Shown here in pieces: positions 1-8,858 of a DNA stretch of 64,000 nt (positions within the stretch are counted from its first letter, which is position 1; each line of letters begins with the position of its first letter). The notes below the pieces were generated by a model. That model ran no database searches. It saw nothing but the letters and a program-made list of their open reading frames with translations, and was not told the origin of the DNA. The translations under genes and the position numbers were made by a program. Where the stretch lies: assembly GCF_001984825.2 (NCBI RefSeq), contig NZ_CP043318.1:1736001-1800000 (forward strand). The letters run 5' to 3'. The DNA comes from Enterobacter chengduensis. Its GTDB lineage: Bacteria > Pseudomonadota > Gammaproteobacteria > Enterobacterales > Enterobacteriaceae.

Positions 1-114
1 TGATTTTTAACTCATTGATTTTATTGGGCTGAAATATATGCGAAGAAAAAGGGGTTGAGACGATTTTTTAGGTAATTTCTTTATCTGACAAGGTGATAGG
101 TGTAGATTGTTCCA
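1..114 (+). promoter_or_regulatory. Leader of CRISPR array 1
   Basis: AT-rich, non-coding sequence directly before the first repeat of array 1. Positions 8-20 (TAACTCATTGATT) match the IHF core consensus perfectly when read on the other strand, ending 95 bp before the repeat. A G-rich motif, AAAAAGGGGTT, lies at 46-56. Both elements recur in the leaders of arrays 2 and 3, which identifies this as the leader end and sets transcription and spacer addition from left to right. The leader may extend beyond the window edge. Confidence 0.75.
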
Positions 115-986
115 GTTCACTGCCGTACAGGCAGCTTAGAAAAGGAAGGGGAATTGACCACGGTCAAAGAGGTAGTTCACTGCCGTACAGGCAGCTTAGA
201 AATTGACTTTAATCATTCTGCTTTCCGTGACGTCGTTCACTGCCGTACAGGCAGCTTAGAAAGCCAGCAGAATAAGGTTCAGACTCTAAATAAGGTTCAC
301 TGCCGTACAGGCAGCTTAGAAACTGCCGGGGGCTGCTCTGGCGCCTGCGGCGCCGTTCACTGCCGTACAGGCAGCTTAGAAAAACAAGGTATTCCGCGGA
401 TGTTCTCAAGACAAGTTCACTGCCGTACAGGCAGCTTAGAAATCTGCTGGCTGGCTAACAACCTGCATCATTGCCGTTCACTGCCGTACAGGCAGCTTAG
501 AAATCTTCATTTGGTCATAACCTCTTTTTTTAGTTGTTCACTGCCGTACAGGCAGCTTAGAAATGGCCGCCGTCGCTAAGCAGCACGCTATCTCTGTTCA
601 CTGCCGTACAGGCAGCTTAGAAAGACCGGCTCCGTCGTGGACTGGGCGAAATGGTGTTCACTGCCGTACAGGCAGCTTAGAAACTGAAGGTATGGGAGAA
701 GAACGGTTATCGCCGCGTTCACTGCCGTACAGGCAGCTTAGAAAGGATTGGTCGGCACTTTCGGCGCAAACTGTGATGTTCACTGCCGTACAGGCAGCTT
801 AGAAATGTCCAGCTCCAGTTCTCCCAGGATGGACTTGAGTTCACTGCCGTACAGGCAGCTTAGAAACAGCGCGGTGCCGTACCACGTCAGCCGCAGCAGT
901 TCACTGCCGTACAGGCAGCTTAGAAAGTACGAGACTGGTGGGCCTTCGCTGAGAAATTGTTCACTGCCGTACAGGCAGCAATCACA
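115..986 (+). CRISPR. Type I-F CRISPR array 1, 15 repeats, 14 spacers
   Basis: A 28-bp repeat beginning GTTCACTGCCG and ending GCAGCTTAGAAA starts at 115, 175, 235, 295, 355, 415, 476, 536, 596, 656, 717, 778, 839, 899 and 959. Spacers are 32 bp, or 33 bp where the step is 61. The repeat holds the CTGCC/GGCAG hairpin cut by Cas6f, leaving a CUUAGAAA 5' handle. The first fourteen repeats are identical; the last (959-986) keeps only its first 21 bases, which marks the old, leader-distal end. No cas genes lie beside it, so the operon at 19.3-27.3 kb must act in trans. Spacer targets could not be assigned by eye. Confidence 0.97.
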
Positions 987-1218
987 CCTGGTTATGTCAA
1001 ACACTGTGCCGCCTGATTATAAGCCCGGTGGCGCTGACGCTTACCGGGCCTACAAATAGCCAACATGGGGAAAGTAGGAACAGAGTCAATTAAGTTTTGT
1101 TCACTGCCGTACAGGCAGCAATCACACCTGGTTCTGTCAAACACTGCGCCCCCTGATTATAAACCCGGTGGCGCTGACGCTTACCGGGCCTACGAAGAGC
1201 CAACATGGGGAAAGTAGG
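959..1218 (+). repeat. Tandem 140-bp-period duplication at the end of array 1
   Basis: Positions 959-1078 and 1099-1218 are two 120-bp copies with about six mismatches, separated by a 20-bp unique stretch. Each copy begins with the decayed terminal CRISPR repeat (GTTCACTGCCGTACAGGCAG) and contains a REP-like palindrome (1023-1049 and 1163-1189). The about 5% divergence shows the duplication is not recent. The isolated second repeat half at 1099 is therefore not part of the working array. Confidence 0.9.
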
Positions 1219-1243
1219 CCGGGTAAACGCAGTGCCACCCGGC
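1218..1243. repeat. REP-like palindrome, likely end of hcr transcript
   Basis: GCCGGGT at 1218-1224 pairs with ACCCGGC at 1237-1243 around an imperfect centre. It is inverted relative to the two REP-like units at 1023 and 1163, so the three together look like a BIME cluster. It lies just downstream of the hcr stop and could serve as its transcript end, although no T-tract follows on the minus strand. Confidence 0.6.
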
Positions 1244-1267
1244 AAAAAACGGCGGCACCGCGTCAGA

Positions 1268-2236
1268 TTATGCGAGGACCAAATCCCCCTGCGGATGGCA
1301 CGAGCACGCCAGCACGTAACCCTCGGCAATTTCCGCGTCCGACAGCGTCATGGTGCTGGTGACGGTATACTCCCCGGAAACTACCTTCGTCTTACAGCAG
1401 CCGCACACGCCGGCGCGGCAGGCGGCCACGACAGGCACCTTGTTGCTTTCCAGCGCCTCCAGCAGCGTGGTTCCCACGCGGCCAAAGAAGGTCTGCGCAG
1501 GCTGTAGCTTAGTGAACTGAATCCCGCTGGTTGCCGCCTCCGCCACGGGCGTGAAGAACAGCTCCTTGAAGAAGCGGGTCACGCCAAGCGCTTTCACTTC
1601 TTTCTCTACGCTGTCCATGTACGGCGCCGGGCCGCAGGTCATCACGGTGCGGTTTGCAATATCCGGCACGCTTTGCAGCAGCTCGCGGCTCAGGCGACCG
1701 GGCACAAAGCCGTGTGTCGCGTTGTGCTCGGCCAACAGCGTCACCGGATAGTGGCGCCACTCCTCGGCAAAGATCACATCGTCCGGGGAGCGCACGCTAA
1801 AAATCACCTGCACGTCGGCCTGCGGACGGTTTTTCGCCAGCCAGCGGCGCATCGACATAATCGGCGTCACGCCACAGCCCGCCGCCAGCAGCAGGAATTT
1901 ATCGTCTGCCTTGTCGTCACAGGTGAAATTACCCTGCGCGTCAGACAGCCAGATATAATCCCCGCGCTTCACGTCACGGGTCAGCCACTGGGAGCCCGCG
2001 CCGTCTTCAATGCGGCGGACGGTGAGCGTAATGTACTCGCTCACGCCCGGCGTTGAGGAGATCGTGTAGGCGCGCAGGGTGTCCGCCGAATGTCGAACGC
2101 TGACCAGCGCATACTGACCTGCACGGTACGGATAGTAATCGTGGCAAATCAATGAGAGCGTCCACACGTCCGGCGTCTCCTGGCGGATGTGATGAACCTG
2201 CATCCGCCACGGACATTGTGAGGTTGGCATGGTCAT
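1268..2236 (-). CDS. hcr: NADH oxidoreductase Hcr
   Basis: A 322-residue protein very close to E. coli Hcr, the NADH-dependent reductase that feeds electrons to the hybrid cluster protein. The N-terminal half has the FAD-binding RAYTISSTPG motif. The NAD-binding region includes GCGVTPIMSM and TCGPAPYMD. The C-terminus is a plant-type 2Fe-2S ferredoxin domain with cysteine pattern CRAGVCGCC plus a later CSC. The start is the ATG at 2236 (MTMPTSQCPW), with AGGAG about 7 bp upstream; longer upstream starts lack such a site. It begins 10 bp after the hcp stop, so the two are co-transcribed and probably share the NsrR/FNR control in front of hcp. Confidence 0.97.
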   Translation of the reverse strand: MTMPTSQCPWRMQVHHIRQETPDVWTLSLICHDYYPYRAGQYALVSVRHSADTLRAYTISSTPGVSEYITLTVRRIEDGAGSQWLTRDVKRGDYIWLSDAQGNFTCDDKADDKFLLLAAGCGVTPIMSMRRWLAKNRPQADVQVIFSVRSPDDVIFAEEWRHYPVTLLAEHNATHGFVPGRLSRELLQSVPDIANRTVMTCGPAPYMDSVEKEVKALGVTRFFKELFFTPVAEAATSGIQFTKLQPAQTFFGRVGTTLLEALESNKVPVVAACRAGVCGCCKTKVVSGEYTVTSTMTLSDAEIAEGYVLACSCHPQGDLVLA

Positions 2237-2246
2237 GAATAACTCC

Positions 2247-3899
2247 TTACGCACTCAGCAGCTGCTTCATATCATCTTCAACGTTGGTCACGGAACGCAG
2301 ACCGAATTTCTCGTTCAGCACCGCAAGCAGGTCCGGCGTCAGGAAGCCTGGTGCCGTCGGCCCGGTCACGATGTTGGTCACGCCCAGAGAGAGCAGGGTC
2401 AGCAGGATGACAATCGCTTTCTGCTCAAACCATGACAGCACCAGCGACAGCGGCAGATCGTTCACGCCGCAGCCCAGTTTTTCCGCCAGGGTAACCGCCA
2501 GAATGATGGCCGAGTAGGCATCGTTACACTGGCCCGCATCGATCAGGCGCGGCAGGCCTTCGATGTTGCCGAAGTCCAGCTTGTTGAAACGGTATTTGCC
2601 GCACGCCAGGGTCAGGATCAGGCAGTCTTCCGGCACGCGGGTGGCGAAATCGGTGAAGTAGTTACGCTCGCCGCGCGCGCCGTCGCAGCCGCCGACGAGG
2701 AAGATGTGGCGCAGCTTTTCACGGCTGACGAGATCGATCAGCGAATCGGCGGCGCCGAGCAGGGTTTCACGACCGAAGCCGACGGTAATGAGGTGCGGGA
2801 TCTCGCTGTACGGGAAGCCCGCCATCTGCTGCGCCTGGGCGATAACCGGACCGAAATCGTCGCCTTCAAGATGGCTCACGCCCGGCCAGCCGACGATGCT
2901 GCGGGTCCAGATGCGGTCGTCGTACGCGCCTACGGTAGGGTCGATGATGCAGTTTGAAGTCATCAAGATAGGGCCGGGGAAGCGGGCGAACTCCACCTGC
3001 TGGTTCTGCCAGCCGCTGCCGTAGTTGCCGATCAGATGCTTGAATTTACGCAGCTCCGGGTAGCCGTGTGCGGGCAGCATTTCGCCGTGGGTATAGACGT
3101 TCACGCCGGTGCCTTCGGTCTGCTTAAGCAGGTTGTAGAGATCTTTCAGGTCATGGCCGGAAATCAGGATGCACTTGCCTTCGGTCGCCTTAACGTTGAC
3201 CTGGGTCGGCGTCGGGTGGCCGTAGGTACTGGTTTCACCAGCATCCAGAATGCTCATCACGCGGAAGTTCATCTGGCCGATTTCCATTGAGCACTCAAGG
3301 AGGGCATTCATATCGGCAGGCCAGGTGCCCAGCCACGCCATGATCTTGTGGTACTGCGCGTAGATATCGTTGTCGTACTGACCGAGCACGTGCGCGTGTT
3401 CCATATAGGCCGCCGCGCCTTTCAGACCGTACAGGCACAGCAGACGCAGGCCCAGAATGTTCTCGCCAATCGCCGCTTTGTCTTTATTCGGGGTGAACTC
3501 TGCCGCCTGGCGCTGGAGGTCGCCGAGATCGTCACTCGCCAGCTGAAGTTCTGACATCGGGTTGTCCACGCGGGCGTTAGCATCAGCGTTCAGGCACTGC
3601 GCCTTCAGCGCTTCCCGCAGTGCGATGGCTTCTCGGGCGTAGCCAACAATGCGCGGCGAATCGAAGTTAACGTTGGTCAGCGTGGAGAAGAAGGCGCGCG
3701 GGGCGAAGCTGTCGACGTAATGGTCAACAATGCCGTATTCACGTGCCTTGAGCGCCCAGGCGGAAAGGCCTTGCAGGGCCGCAATCAGCAGGTCCTGCAG
3801 GTCAGATGTTTCTGCGGTTTTGCCGCACATACCCTGCGCGTAAGAGCAGCCGTTGCCTGCCGGGGTACGGATGGTTTGTTCACATTGCACACAAAACAT
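2247..3899 (-). CDS. hcp: Hydroxylamine reductase / hybrid cluster protein
   Basis: A 550-residue protein nearly identical to E. coli Hcp, an iron-sulfur-oxygen cluster protein that reduces hydroxylamine and nitric oxide and has been linked to S-nitrosylation under anaerobic nitrate growth. The N-terminal cysteines at about residues 3, 6, 18 and 25 bind the proximal cluster. Hybrid-cluster ligands lie in [20 protein letters not shown] and [10 protein letters not shown]. The chosen start is the ATG at 3899 (MFCVQCEQT), with AGGTG upstream; an in-frame GTG two codons earlier is possible but overlaps the spacing region. First gene of the hcp-hcr operon. Do not confuse it with the type VI Hcp at 15285-15764. 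Confidence 0.98.
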   Translation of the reverse strand: MFCVQCEQTIRTPAGNGCSYAQGMCGKTAETSDLQDLLIAALQGLSAWALKAREYGIVDHYVDSFAPRAFFSTLTNVNFDSPRIVGYAREAIALREALKAQCLNADANARVDNPMSELQLASDDLGDLQRQAAEFTPNKDKAAIGENILGLRLLCLYGLKGAAAYMEHAHVLGQYDNDIYAQYHKIMAWLGTWPADMNALLECSMEIGQMNFRVMSILDAGETSTYGHPTPTQVNVKATEGKCILISGHDLKDLYNLLKQTEGTGVNVYTHGEMLPAHGYPELRKFKHLIGNYGSGWQNQQVEFARFPGPILMTSNCIIDPTVGAYDDRIWTRSIVGWPGVSHLEGDDFGPVIAQAQQMAGFPYSEIPHLITVGFGRETLLGAADSLIDLVSREKLRHIFLVGGCDGARGERNYFTDFATRVPEDCLILTLACGKYRFNKLDFGNIEGLPRLIDAGQCNDAYSAIILAVTLAEKLGCGVNDLPLSLVLSWFEQKAIVILLTLLSLGVTNIVTGPTAPGFLTPDLLAVLNEKFGLRSVTNVEDDMKQLLSA

Positions 3900-3913
3900 A
3901 ATCACACCTGTTA

Positions 3914-3936
3914 AAGTTATATTTGATATACATGTT
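3914..3936 (-). promoter_or_regulatory. Candidate NsrR operator before hcp
   Basis: On the plus strand an 11-1-11 imperfect palindrome with left half AAGTTATATTT, a central G, and right half ATATACATGTT. It resembles the NsrR consensus of two inverted AAGATGCATTT-type halves. It sits 15 bp upstream of the hcp start, over the likely transcription start. NsrR repression of hcp-hcr is known in E. coli; binding here is inferred. Confidence 0.6.
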
Positions 3937-3995
3937 TAAGGTTATGCCTGTGCCAGAACGGTGAAAAGGGCTTTCTGCTACAAAATAGAGGGAGA

Positions 3996-4009
3996 TTGAT
4001 TTAGCGCAA
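3996..4009 (-). promoter_or_regulatory. Candidate FNR site before hcp
   Basis: TTGATTTAGCGCAA matches the FNR consensus TTGAT-N4-ATCAA at one full and one partial half-site. Its centre is near 4002. If transcription starts around 3930, as the NsrR-site position suggests, it would lie near -72, the spacing reported for FNR at the E. coli hcp promoter. Confidence 0.45.
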
Positions 4010-4043
4010 TTTTGGCGGCAGGAAACCTACCGCCAAAGAAGTA

Positions 4044-4943
4044 TCAGGCGGAGAAAAACGCCATCAGAATGGGAACCAGCAGGCTCAGGATAAAGCCGTG
4101 AACGATGGCGGCAGGCACCAGCTCCAGGCCGCCGGAGCGCTGGAGTACCGGAAGGGTAAAGTCCATCGACGTTGCGCCGCACAGGCCCAGCGCGGTAGAA
4201 CGGCTGCGGCGAACCAGTCCCGGGATCAGCATGATGGCAATCAGCTCTCGCGCCAGATCGTTAAAGAAGGCGGCGCTGCCGATGACCGGGCCGAATGATT
4301 CCGTTAGCAGAATACCGGAAAGGGAGTACCAGCCAAATCCGGAGGCCATTGCCAGGCCGGTTTTCAGCGGCAGATCGAGAATATAGGCGTTAATGACACC
4401 CGCCACCATTGAGCTGGCGACAACCATTACGGCAATAATCATCCCCCGGCGGTTGAGGACAATTTGCTTCAGCGTCATGCCGTTATTTCGCAGCTGGATA
4501 CCGATCAGGAACAGCAGGAAGATGAGCGTATATTCACTGGCCTCCGTCGCATGCTGTAAAAATGCCCAACCGGTCAGCCCAAGAACAAAACCGAGCACCA
4601 CGACGCCGCACAGTTTTAATGATTCAAGCGCCATCGCAATTCGGGAAGGGAGTTTTTCCTGATGATGGTGGTTTTTCCATGGAATAGTCCGTTCCAGCCA
4701 CAGCAGCGCGGCAATATTGCACAGCAAAATAACGACCACGGTGACCGCAGAATAATGGAGAATGGAGAGTAAATTCGCTGACAGGTTGTCCAGAAATGCC
4801 AGGCTAATCCCCATAAAGAAAAGAATCACGTAGACAATCCAGCTCAGGAATCGATTAATGAGCCTTAATGCGGATTCACGATGGAGCGGAATAAGATAGC
4901 CCGCAATCAGGGGCAGCAGAATAATGAGGAGTCCTGAAAACAT
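4044..4943 (-). CDS. lysO: Lysine exporter LysO
   Basis: A 299-residue, very hydrophobic inner-membrane protein matching E. coli LysO (YbjE, DUF340), which exports L-lysine and the toxic analogue thialysine. About eight membrane segments are visible, starting with MFSGLLIILLPLIAGYLIP. A central loop has a basic, histidine-rich stretch (WKNHHHQEKLPSR). The conserved family region GLAMASGFGWYSLSGILL lies around residues 195-215, near acidic residues in TESFG and FNDLARE. It is a single gene between hcp and aqpZ on the same strand, separated from both by more than 100 bp, so it is probably transcribed alone. Confidence 0.93.
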   Translation of the reverse strand: MFSGLLIILLPLIAGYLIPLHRESALRLINRFLSWIVYVILFFMGISLAFLDNLSANLLSILHYSAVTVVVILLCNIAALLWLERTIPWKNHHHQEKLPSRIAMALESLKLCGVVVLGFVLGLTGWAFLQHATEASEYTLIFLLFLIGIQLRNNGMTLKQIVLNRRGMIIAVMVVASSMVAGVINAYILDLPLKTGLAMASGFGWYSLSGILLTESFGPVIGSAAFFNDLARELIAIMLIPGLVRRSRSTALGLCGATSMDFTLPVLQRSGGLELVPAAIVHGFILSLLVPILMAFFSA

Positions 4944-5018
4944 GAACAGCCGGTCCTTTTGAGTATCTGGTGAGCGCCAGAGACACTACCCAATAAAGGC
5001 TGTCCAGTAAAGCGGCAT

Positions 5019-5054
5019 AAAAAAGCCGGGCGGCGGCTGCGCCTTACCCGGCTT
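5019..5054 (-). terminator. REP-like hairpin, terminator of aqpZ
   Basis: On the minus strand AAGCCGGG pairs with CCCGGCTT and is followed by a run of T, just after the aqpZ stop. The loop sequence (GGCGGCTGCGCC type) is that of a REP palindrome, so the element doubles as a repeat. Confidence 0.75.
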
Positions 5055-5072
5055 GTATGTACGGCCTGCTGC

Positions 5073-5098
5073 CCTCTCCCACGTGGAGAGGGAGGGAA
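5073..5098. repeat. Short dispersed palindrome
   Basis: CCCTCTCCCACGTGGAGAGGG forms a near-perfect hairpin immediately after aqpZ. A related CCCTCTCCCC / GAGAGGG element lies after clpA at 15158-15189. Confidence 0.5.
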
Positions 5099-5101
5099 AG
5101 A

Positions 5102-5797
5102 TTAATCGCGTTTTTCCAGCAGGGTGCGGTACAGCACGCCGCCCAGAATACCGCCGACAATCGGCATCACCCAGAACAGCCACAGCTGCTCAAGCGCCCA
5201 GCCGCCCTGGAAGATGGCGACGGCGGTGCTGCGCGCCGGGTTAACGGAGGTGTTGGTGACGGGAATAGAAATCAGGTGAATAAGGGTCAGCGCCAGACCA
5301 ATCGCAATCGGGGCAAAGCCTGCCGGAGCGTGTTTGTCCGTTGCGCCGTGGATCACCAGCAGGAAGCCGGCGGTGAGCACAATTTCAATCACGATGGCAG
5401 ACAGCATGGAGTAACCGCCCGGGGAATGTTCGCCGAAGCCGTTAGAGGCGAAGCCGCTGGCCGCCGCGTCGAAGCCCGCTTTGCCGCTGGCAATCACGTA
5501 CAGCACGCCAGCTGCAATAATTCCGCCCACCACCTGCGCCACGATATAGCCAATCACGTCTTTAGCCGGGAAACGACCGCCCGCCCATAAGCCTAACGTC
5601 ACTGCCGGGTTAAAATGACCGCCGGAAATATGGCCCACGGCAAACGCCATGGTTAACACGGTTAAGCCAAACGCCAGCGCGACGCCGACAAAACCAATGC
5701 CTAATTCCGGGAATGCTGCTGCCAGAACGGCGCTACCGCAGCCGCCAAATACCAGCCAGAATGTACCAAAGCATTCTGCCGCCAATTTTCTAAACAT
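5102..5797 (-). CDS. aqpZ: Aquaporin Z
   Basis: A 231-residue MIP-family water channel of the inner membrane, matching E. coli AqpZ in length and sequence. Both pore NPA motifs are present: HFNPAVTLG near residue 62 and SVNPARSTA near residue 185. Six membrane segments with the two half-helices fit the aquaporin fold. The start is the ATG at 5797 ([11 protein letters not shown]) preceded by AGAGGTGG; an in-frame extension of 24 residues upstream has no homologous character. Monocistronic, ending in a REP-like terminator. Confidence 0.97.
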   Translation of the reverse strand: MFRKLAAECFGTFWLVFGGCGSAVLAAAFPELGIGFVGVALAFGLTVLTMAFAVGHISGGHFNPAVTLGLWAGGRFPAKDVIGYIVAQVVGGIIAAGVLYVIASGKAGFDAAASGFASNGFGEHSPGGYSMLSAIVIEIVLTAGFLLVIHGATDKHAPAGFAPIAIGLALTLIHLISIPVTNTSVNPARSTAVAIFQGGWALEQLWLFWVMPIVGGILGGVLYRTLLEKRD

Positions 5798-6087
5798 AAC
5801 CACCTCTAAATAATTTTCCGCACGCTTCCCGCGCGCGGGATATATCGCCATAAAGGGATGACGACTCAAAGAGCCCGTATTTTAGAAACCAACAACATCC
5901 CTTCGCCACTTAAATAAATTCGATTAATTTGATTTAAGGCAATGTGATGTCAATCCTTGTTCGAATCAGCGGTAAATAGAGCATAGACCAATTCTCATAA
6001 GGGTGAATGTTGTGCTGTCGTGACAGAACGCCTCCCGCTATACTGCTGATAACTTGAAGGAAAAAGTGATCATTTCGCGGGGGATTT

Positions 6088-7746
6088 ATGCTTCTCGAAC
6101 GTGTGGAAATTGTCGGGTTTCGCGGTATTAACCGCCTGTCGCTGCAGCTGGAGCAGAACAACGTCCTGATCGGCGAGAACGCGTGGGGGAAGTCCAGCCT
6201 GCTGGATGCGCTGACGTTGCTGCTTTCCCCCGAAGACGATCTGTATCACTTCGTCCGCGAGGATTTCTGGTTCCCGCCGGGCGACGTGACGGGGCGCGAG
6301 AAGCACCTGCATATCATCCTGACGTTCCGCGAATCCGAGCCTGGCCGCCACCGCGTGCGTCGCTTTCGTCCGCTGTCACCCTGCTGGGTGCCGTGCGATG
6401 ACGGTTTTCACCGGATTTTCTATCGGCTGGAAGGGGAGATGGCGGAGAACGAAGGGGTACTCACCCTGCGTGATTTTCTCGATGAGACAGCCAGCCCGAT
6501 CCCGCTGGACAACATCGACGACCTCGCCCGCCACCTGATCCGCCTGACGCCCGTATTGCGGCTGCGCGATGCGCGCTTTATGCGGCGTATCCGTAACGGC
6601 ACGGTGCCGAATATGCCGGAGGTGGAAGTCACCGCCCGCGAGCTGGATTTTCTGGCCCGTGAGCTGGTGTCGCGTCCGCAGAATCTGACCGATGGTCAGA
6701 TTCGCCAGGGGCTGTCCGCGATGGTGCAGCTTCTGGAGCACTATTTTTCCGAGCAGGGCACGTCCGAGTCGCGCCATCGGCTGATGCGCCGTCGCTCTCA
6801 TGACGAGCAGCGCAGCTGGCGCTACCTCGATATCATTAACCGGATGATCGACCGGCCCGGCGGCCGTACCCATCGGGTGATTTTGCTGGGGCTGTTCTCA
6901 ACGCTCCTGCAGGCCAAAGGCACCGTCCGTCTCGACCGGGACGCGCGGCCGCTGCTGCTGGTGGAAGACCCGGAAACGCGCCTGCATCCCATCATGCTCT
7001 CCGTGGCCTGGCATCTGCTGAATCTGCTGCCGCTCCAGCGTATTACGACCACCAATTCCGGGGAATTATTGTCCCTGACGCCGGTAGAACACGTCTGCCG
7101 TCTGGTGCGTGAATCCTCCCGCGTCTCGGCATTCCGGCTTGGGCCGGGCGGTTTGAACGCGGAAGACGGGCGGCGCATCGCGTTTCATATTCGCTTTAAC
7201 CGCGCGTCGTCGCTCTTTGCCCGCTGCTGGCTGCTGGTGGAGGGTGAAACGGAAACCTGGGTTATCAACGAACTGGCGCGCCAGTGCGGCCACCATTTTG
7301 ATGCGGAAGGCATTAAGGTGATTGAATTCGCCCAGTCGGGATTAAAGCCGCTGATAAAATTTGCCCGCCGGATGGGCATCGAGTGGCACGTCCTGGTCGA
7401 CGGTGATGAGGCGGGCAAAAAATATGCCTCGACCGTGCGTAGCCTGCTGAATAACGAGCGGGAAGAAGAGCGCGACCACTTAACCATGCTCCCCGCGATG
7501 GACATGGAGCACTTTATGTATCGTCAGGGGTTTGACGACGTCTTCCACCGCGTTGCGATGGTGCCGGTCGATGTCCCGATGAACATGCGGCGGGTGATCG
7601 CCAAAGCCATTCATCGTTCGTCAAAGCCGGATCTCGCCATTGAAGTGGCGACGGAGGCGGGAAGGCGGGGCGTGGAGGCGGTACCGACCCTGCTGCGGAA
7701 GATGTTTTCCCGCGTGCTGTGGCTGGCGCGCGGGAGAGCGGATTAA
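6088..7746 (+). CDS. ybjD: OLD-family ATP-dependent endonuclease YbjD
   Basis: A 552-residue protein matching E. coli YbjD, an uncharacterised member of the OLD (overcoming lysogenization defect) family. The N-terminal ATPase half has the Walker A motif LIGENAWGKSSLLDAL at about residues 27-42 and a later LLLVEDPETRLHP Walker B-like stretch. The C-terminal Toprim half has WLLVEGETETWV (catalytic glutamate) and HVLVDGDEAGKKY (DxD). Some relatives are phage-defence effectors; in enterobacteria this gene is part of the conserved core, so a housekeeping DNA role is equally likely. Its last four bases overlap the convergent ybjX stop. Confidence 0.9.
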   Translation: MLLERVEIVGFRGINRLSLQLEQNNVLIGENAWGKSSLLDALTLLLSPEDDLYHFVREDFWFPPGDVTGREKHLHIILTFRESEPGRHRVRRFRPLSPCWVPCDDGFHRIFYRLEGEMAENEGVLTLRDFLDETASPIPLDNIDDLARHLIRLTPVLRLRDARFMRRIRNGTVPNMPEVEVTARELDFLARELVSRPQNLTDGQIRQGLSAMVQLLEHYFSEQGTSESRHRLMRRRSHDEQRSWRYLDIINRMIDRPGGRTHRVILLGLFSTLLQAKGTVRLDRDARPLLLVEDPETRLHPIMLSVAWHLLNLLPLQRITTTNSGELLSLTPVEHVCRLVRESSRVSAFRLGPGGLNAEDGRRIAFHIRFNRASSLFARCWLLVEGETETWVINELARQCGHHFDAEGIKVIEFAQSGLKPLIKFARRMGIEWHVLVDGDEAGKKYASTVRSLLNNEREEERDHLTMLPAMDMEHFMYRQGFDDVFHRVAMVPVDVPMNMRRVIAKAIHRSSKPDLAIEVATEAGRRGVEAVPTLLRKMFSRVLWLARGRAD

Positions 7747-8699
7747 CCCCGGGTCGCCTGTTTCACCTGCTGAATCAGGCTATCCAGCAGTTCGTAGCGG
7801 CGGCGATATTCCGAACGTTTTTTGCTGGCGATTTCTTCCATCGGTTTACGCGGCATAGCGAGAGGCAGCGTAAAGTTACCGTTATCCTGCTTTTCACCGC
7901 CGAGGGAGAGCCAGAAGCTGTCGTAATCGGCCAGCAGTTTTCCCTCTTTTTTCCTGCGGTAGCGCCAGCTGCGATAAATATGGGTATCGTTACTGACGGC
8001 GATAATCTGCTCTACCGGGAACGCGGCGCCGAGGGTCATGGCGGCCTCGACCAGCAGACGTTTCGGGAACAGGCCATGGCAGGCTTTCGTCGCCCCCTGG
8101 ATCCGCTCATGGGGGACATGCACTTTTGCGCCCTGCAAACCGCCAATGAACAGCGTCGATTTTCCCTCGAACGGGCAAAGCGTAAAGGTCATTTCCGCCA
8201 GCGCGGTGTTTTGAGCGTCACAGAAAACGAGGGTTGCTTCTCCCTCTTTATCCATAAACGCATCGGCGCACAGGCGAACGGTAAATTGCTGTTCATCTTT
8301 TCCGGTTATGGTCAGCAGCGTCGCGCCGTGCTTTGAAAGATAGCCATTCATCAGCGTCGCCGGCAGCTGGTGAGACATGACCTGATAGTGCCAGGAGAGC
8401 GATTCCAGCGTACGCTGTCGATCCATATTGACGGTCAGCCACGGGCGATGCAGGCGGCAGGGCAGGCCGGGCTGAACCTGGAGCATTTGCATCAGGTACG
8501 GATGCTTTGCCAGCGCAGAGAGCAGGCGAGCGGTGCTGAACGGTGTTGCCAGCGAGCGCAGCATAAACTTGCGTCGGTAGTCGGTGTTTTCCCATGCCAG
8601 CCCGGGGGCGATCTCACCGAAGGCCAGGCTTTTGAAGAGCTGCCAGCCGGATTTTGGCTGCGGCAGGTTGGAAAGTGATGTATCGACGATAGAAGACAT
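7743..8699 (-). CDS. ybjX: VirK/YbjX family protein (DUF535)
   Basis: A 318-residue protein corresponding to E. coli YbjX and related to Salmonella/Shigella VirK (DUF535). The molecular activity is not known; family members are linked to PhoPQ-controlled resistance to antimicrobial peptides. No signal peptide or clear membrane segment is visible. Conserved stretches include LFIGGLQGAKVH and the basic region RRKKEGKLLADYDSFW. It converges with ybjD and diverges from macA. A possible PhoP box lies about 50 bp upstream of its ATG. Confidence 0.88.
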   Translation of the reverse strand: MSSIVDTSLSNLPQPKSGWQLFKSLAFGEIAPGLAWENTDYRRKFMLRSLATPFSTARLLSALAKHPYLMQMLQVQPGLPCRLHRPWLTVNMDRQRTLESLSWHYQVMSHQLPATLMNGYLSKHGATLLTITGKDEQQFTVRLCADAFMDKEGEATLVFCDAQNTALAEMTFTLCPFEGKSTLFIGGLQGAKVHVPHERIQGATKACHGLFPKRLLVEAAMTLGAAFPVEQIIAVSNDTHIYRSWRYRRKKEGKLLADYDSFWLSLGGEKQDNGNFTLPLAMPRKPMEEIASKKRSEYRRRYELLDSLIQQVKQATRG

Positions 8700-8747
8700 G
8701 GTAGATCCTGATCCTTTTGGAATATCGCTATTTCAACAGGGGAAATG

Positions 8748-8764
8748 TCAACGTCTCGTAAACA
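8748..8764 (-). promoter_or_regulatory. Possible PhoP box upstream of ybjX
   Basis: On the minus strand TGTTTA, five bases, then CGTTGA: one perfect and one 4/6 half-site of the PhoP direct-repeat consensus. PhoP control of ybjX is known in relatives; here it is inferred from the motif and position only. Confidence 0.4.
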
Positions 8765-8858
8765 AATTGGGGCGATTTCGGAGAACAGGGCTTTCGTTGA
8801 AGAGTCGTTTAGTTAGAATCAACCTTTATCATTGCCAGAACATTTATTTGGAATATTT

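Noticed and set aside
154..1004. Open frames through CRISPR array 1 encoding repeated HCRTGSLE or LPYRQLRN units
   Set aside because: They are translations of the 28-bp repeat and change frame with each 61-bp step; there is no ribosome-binding site. The same applies in arrays 2 and 3.
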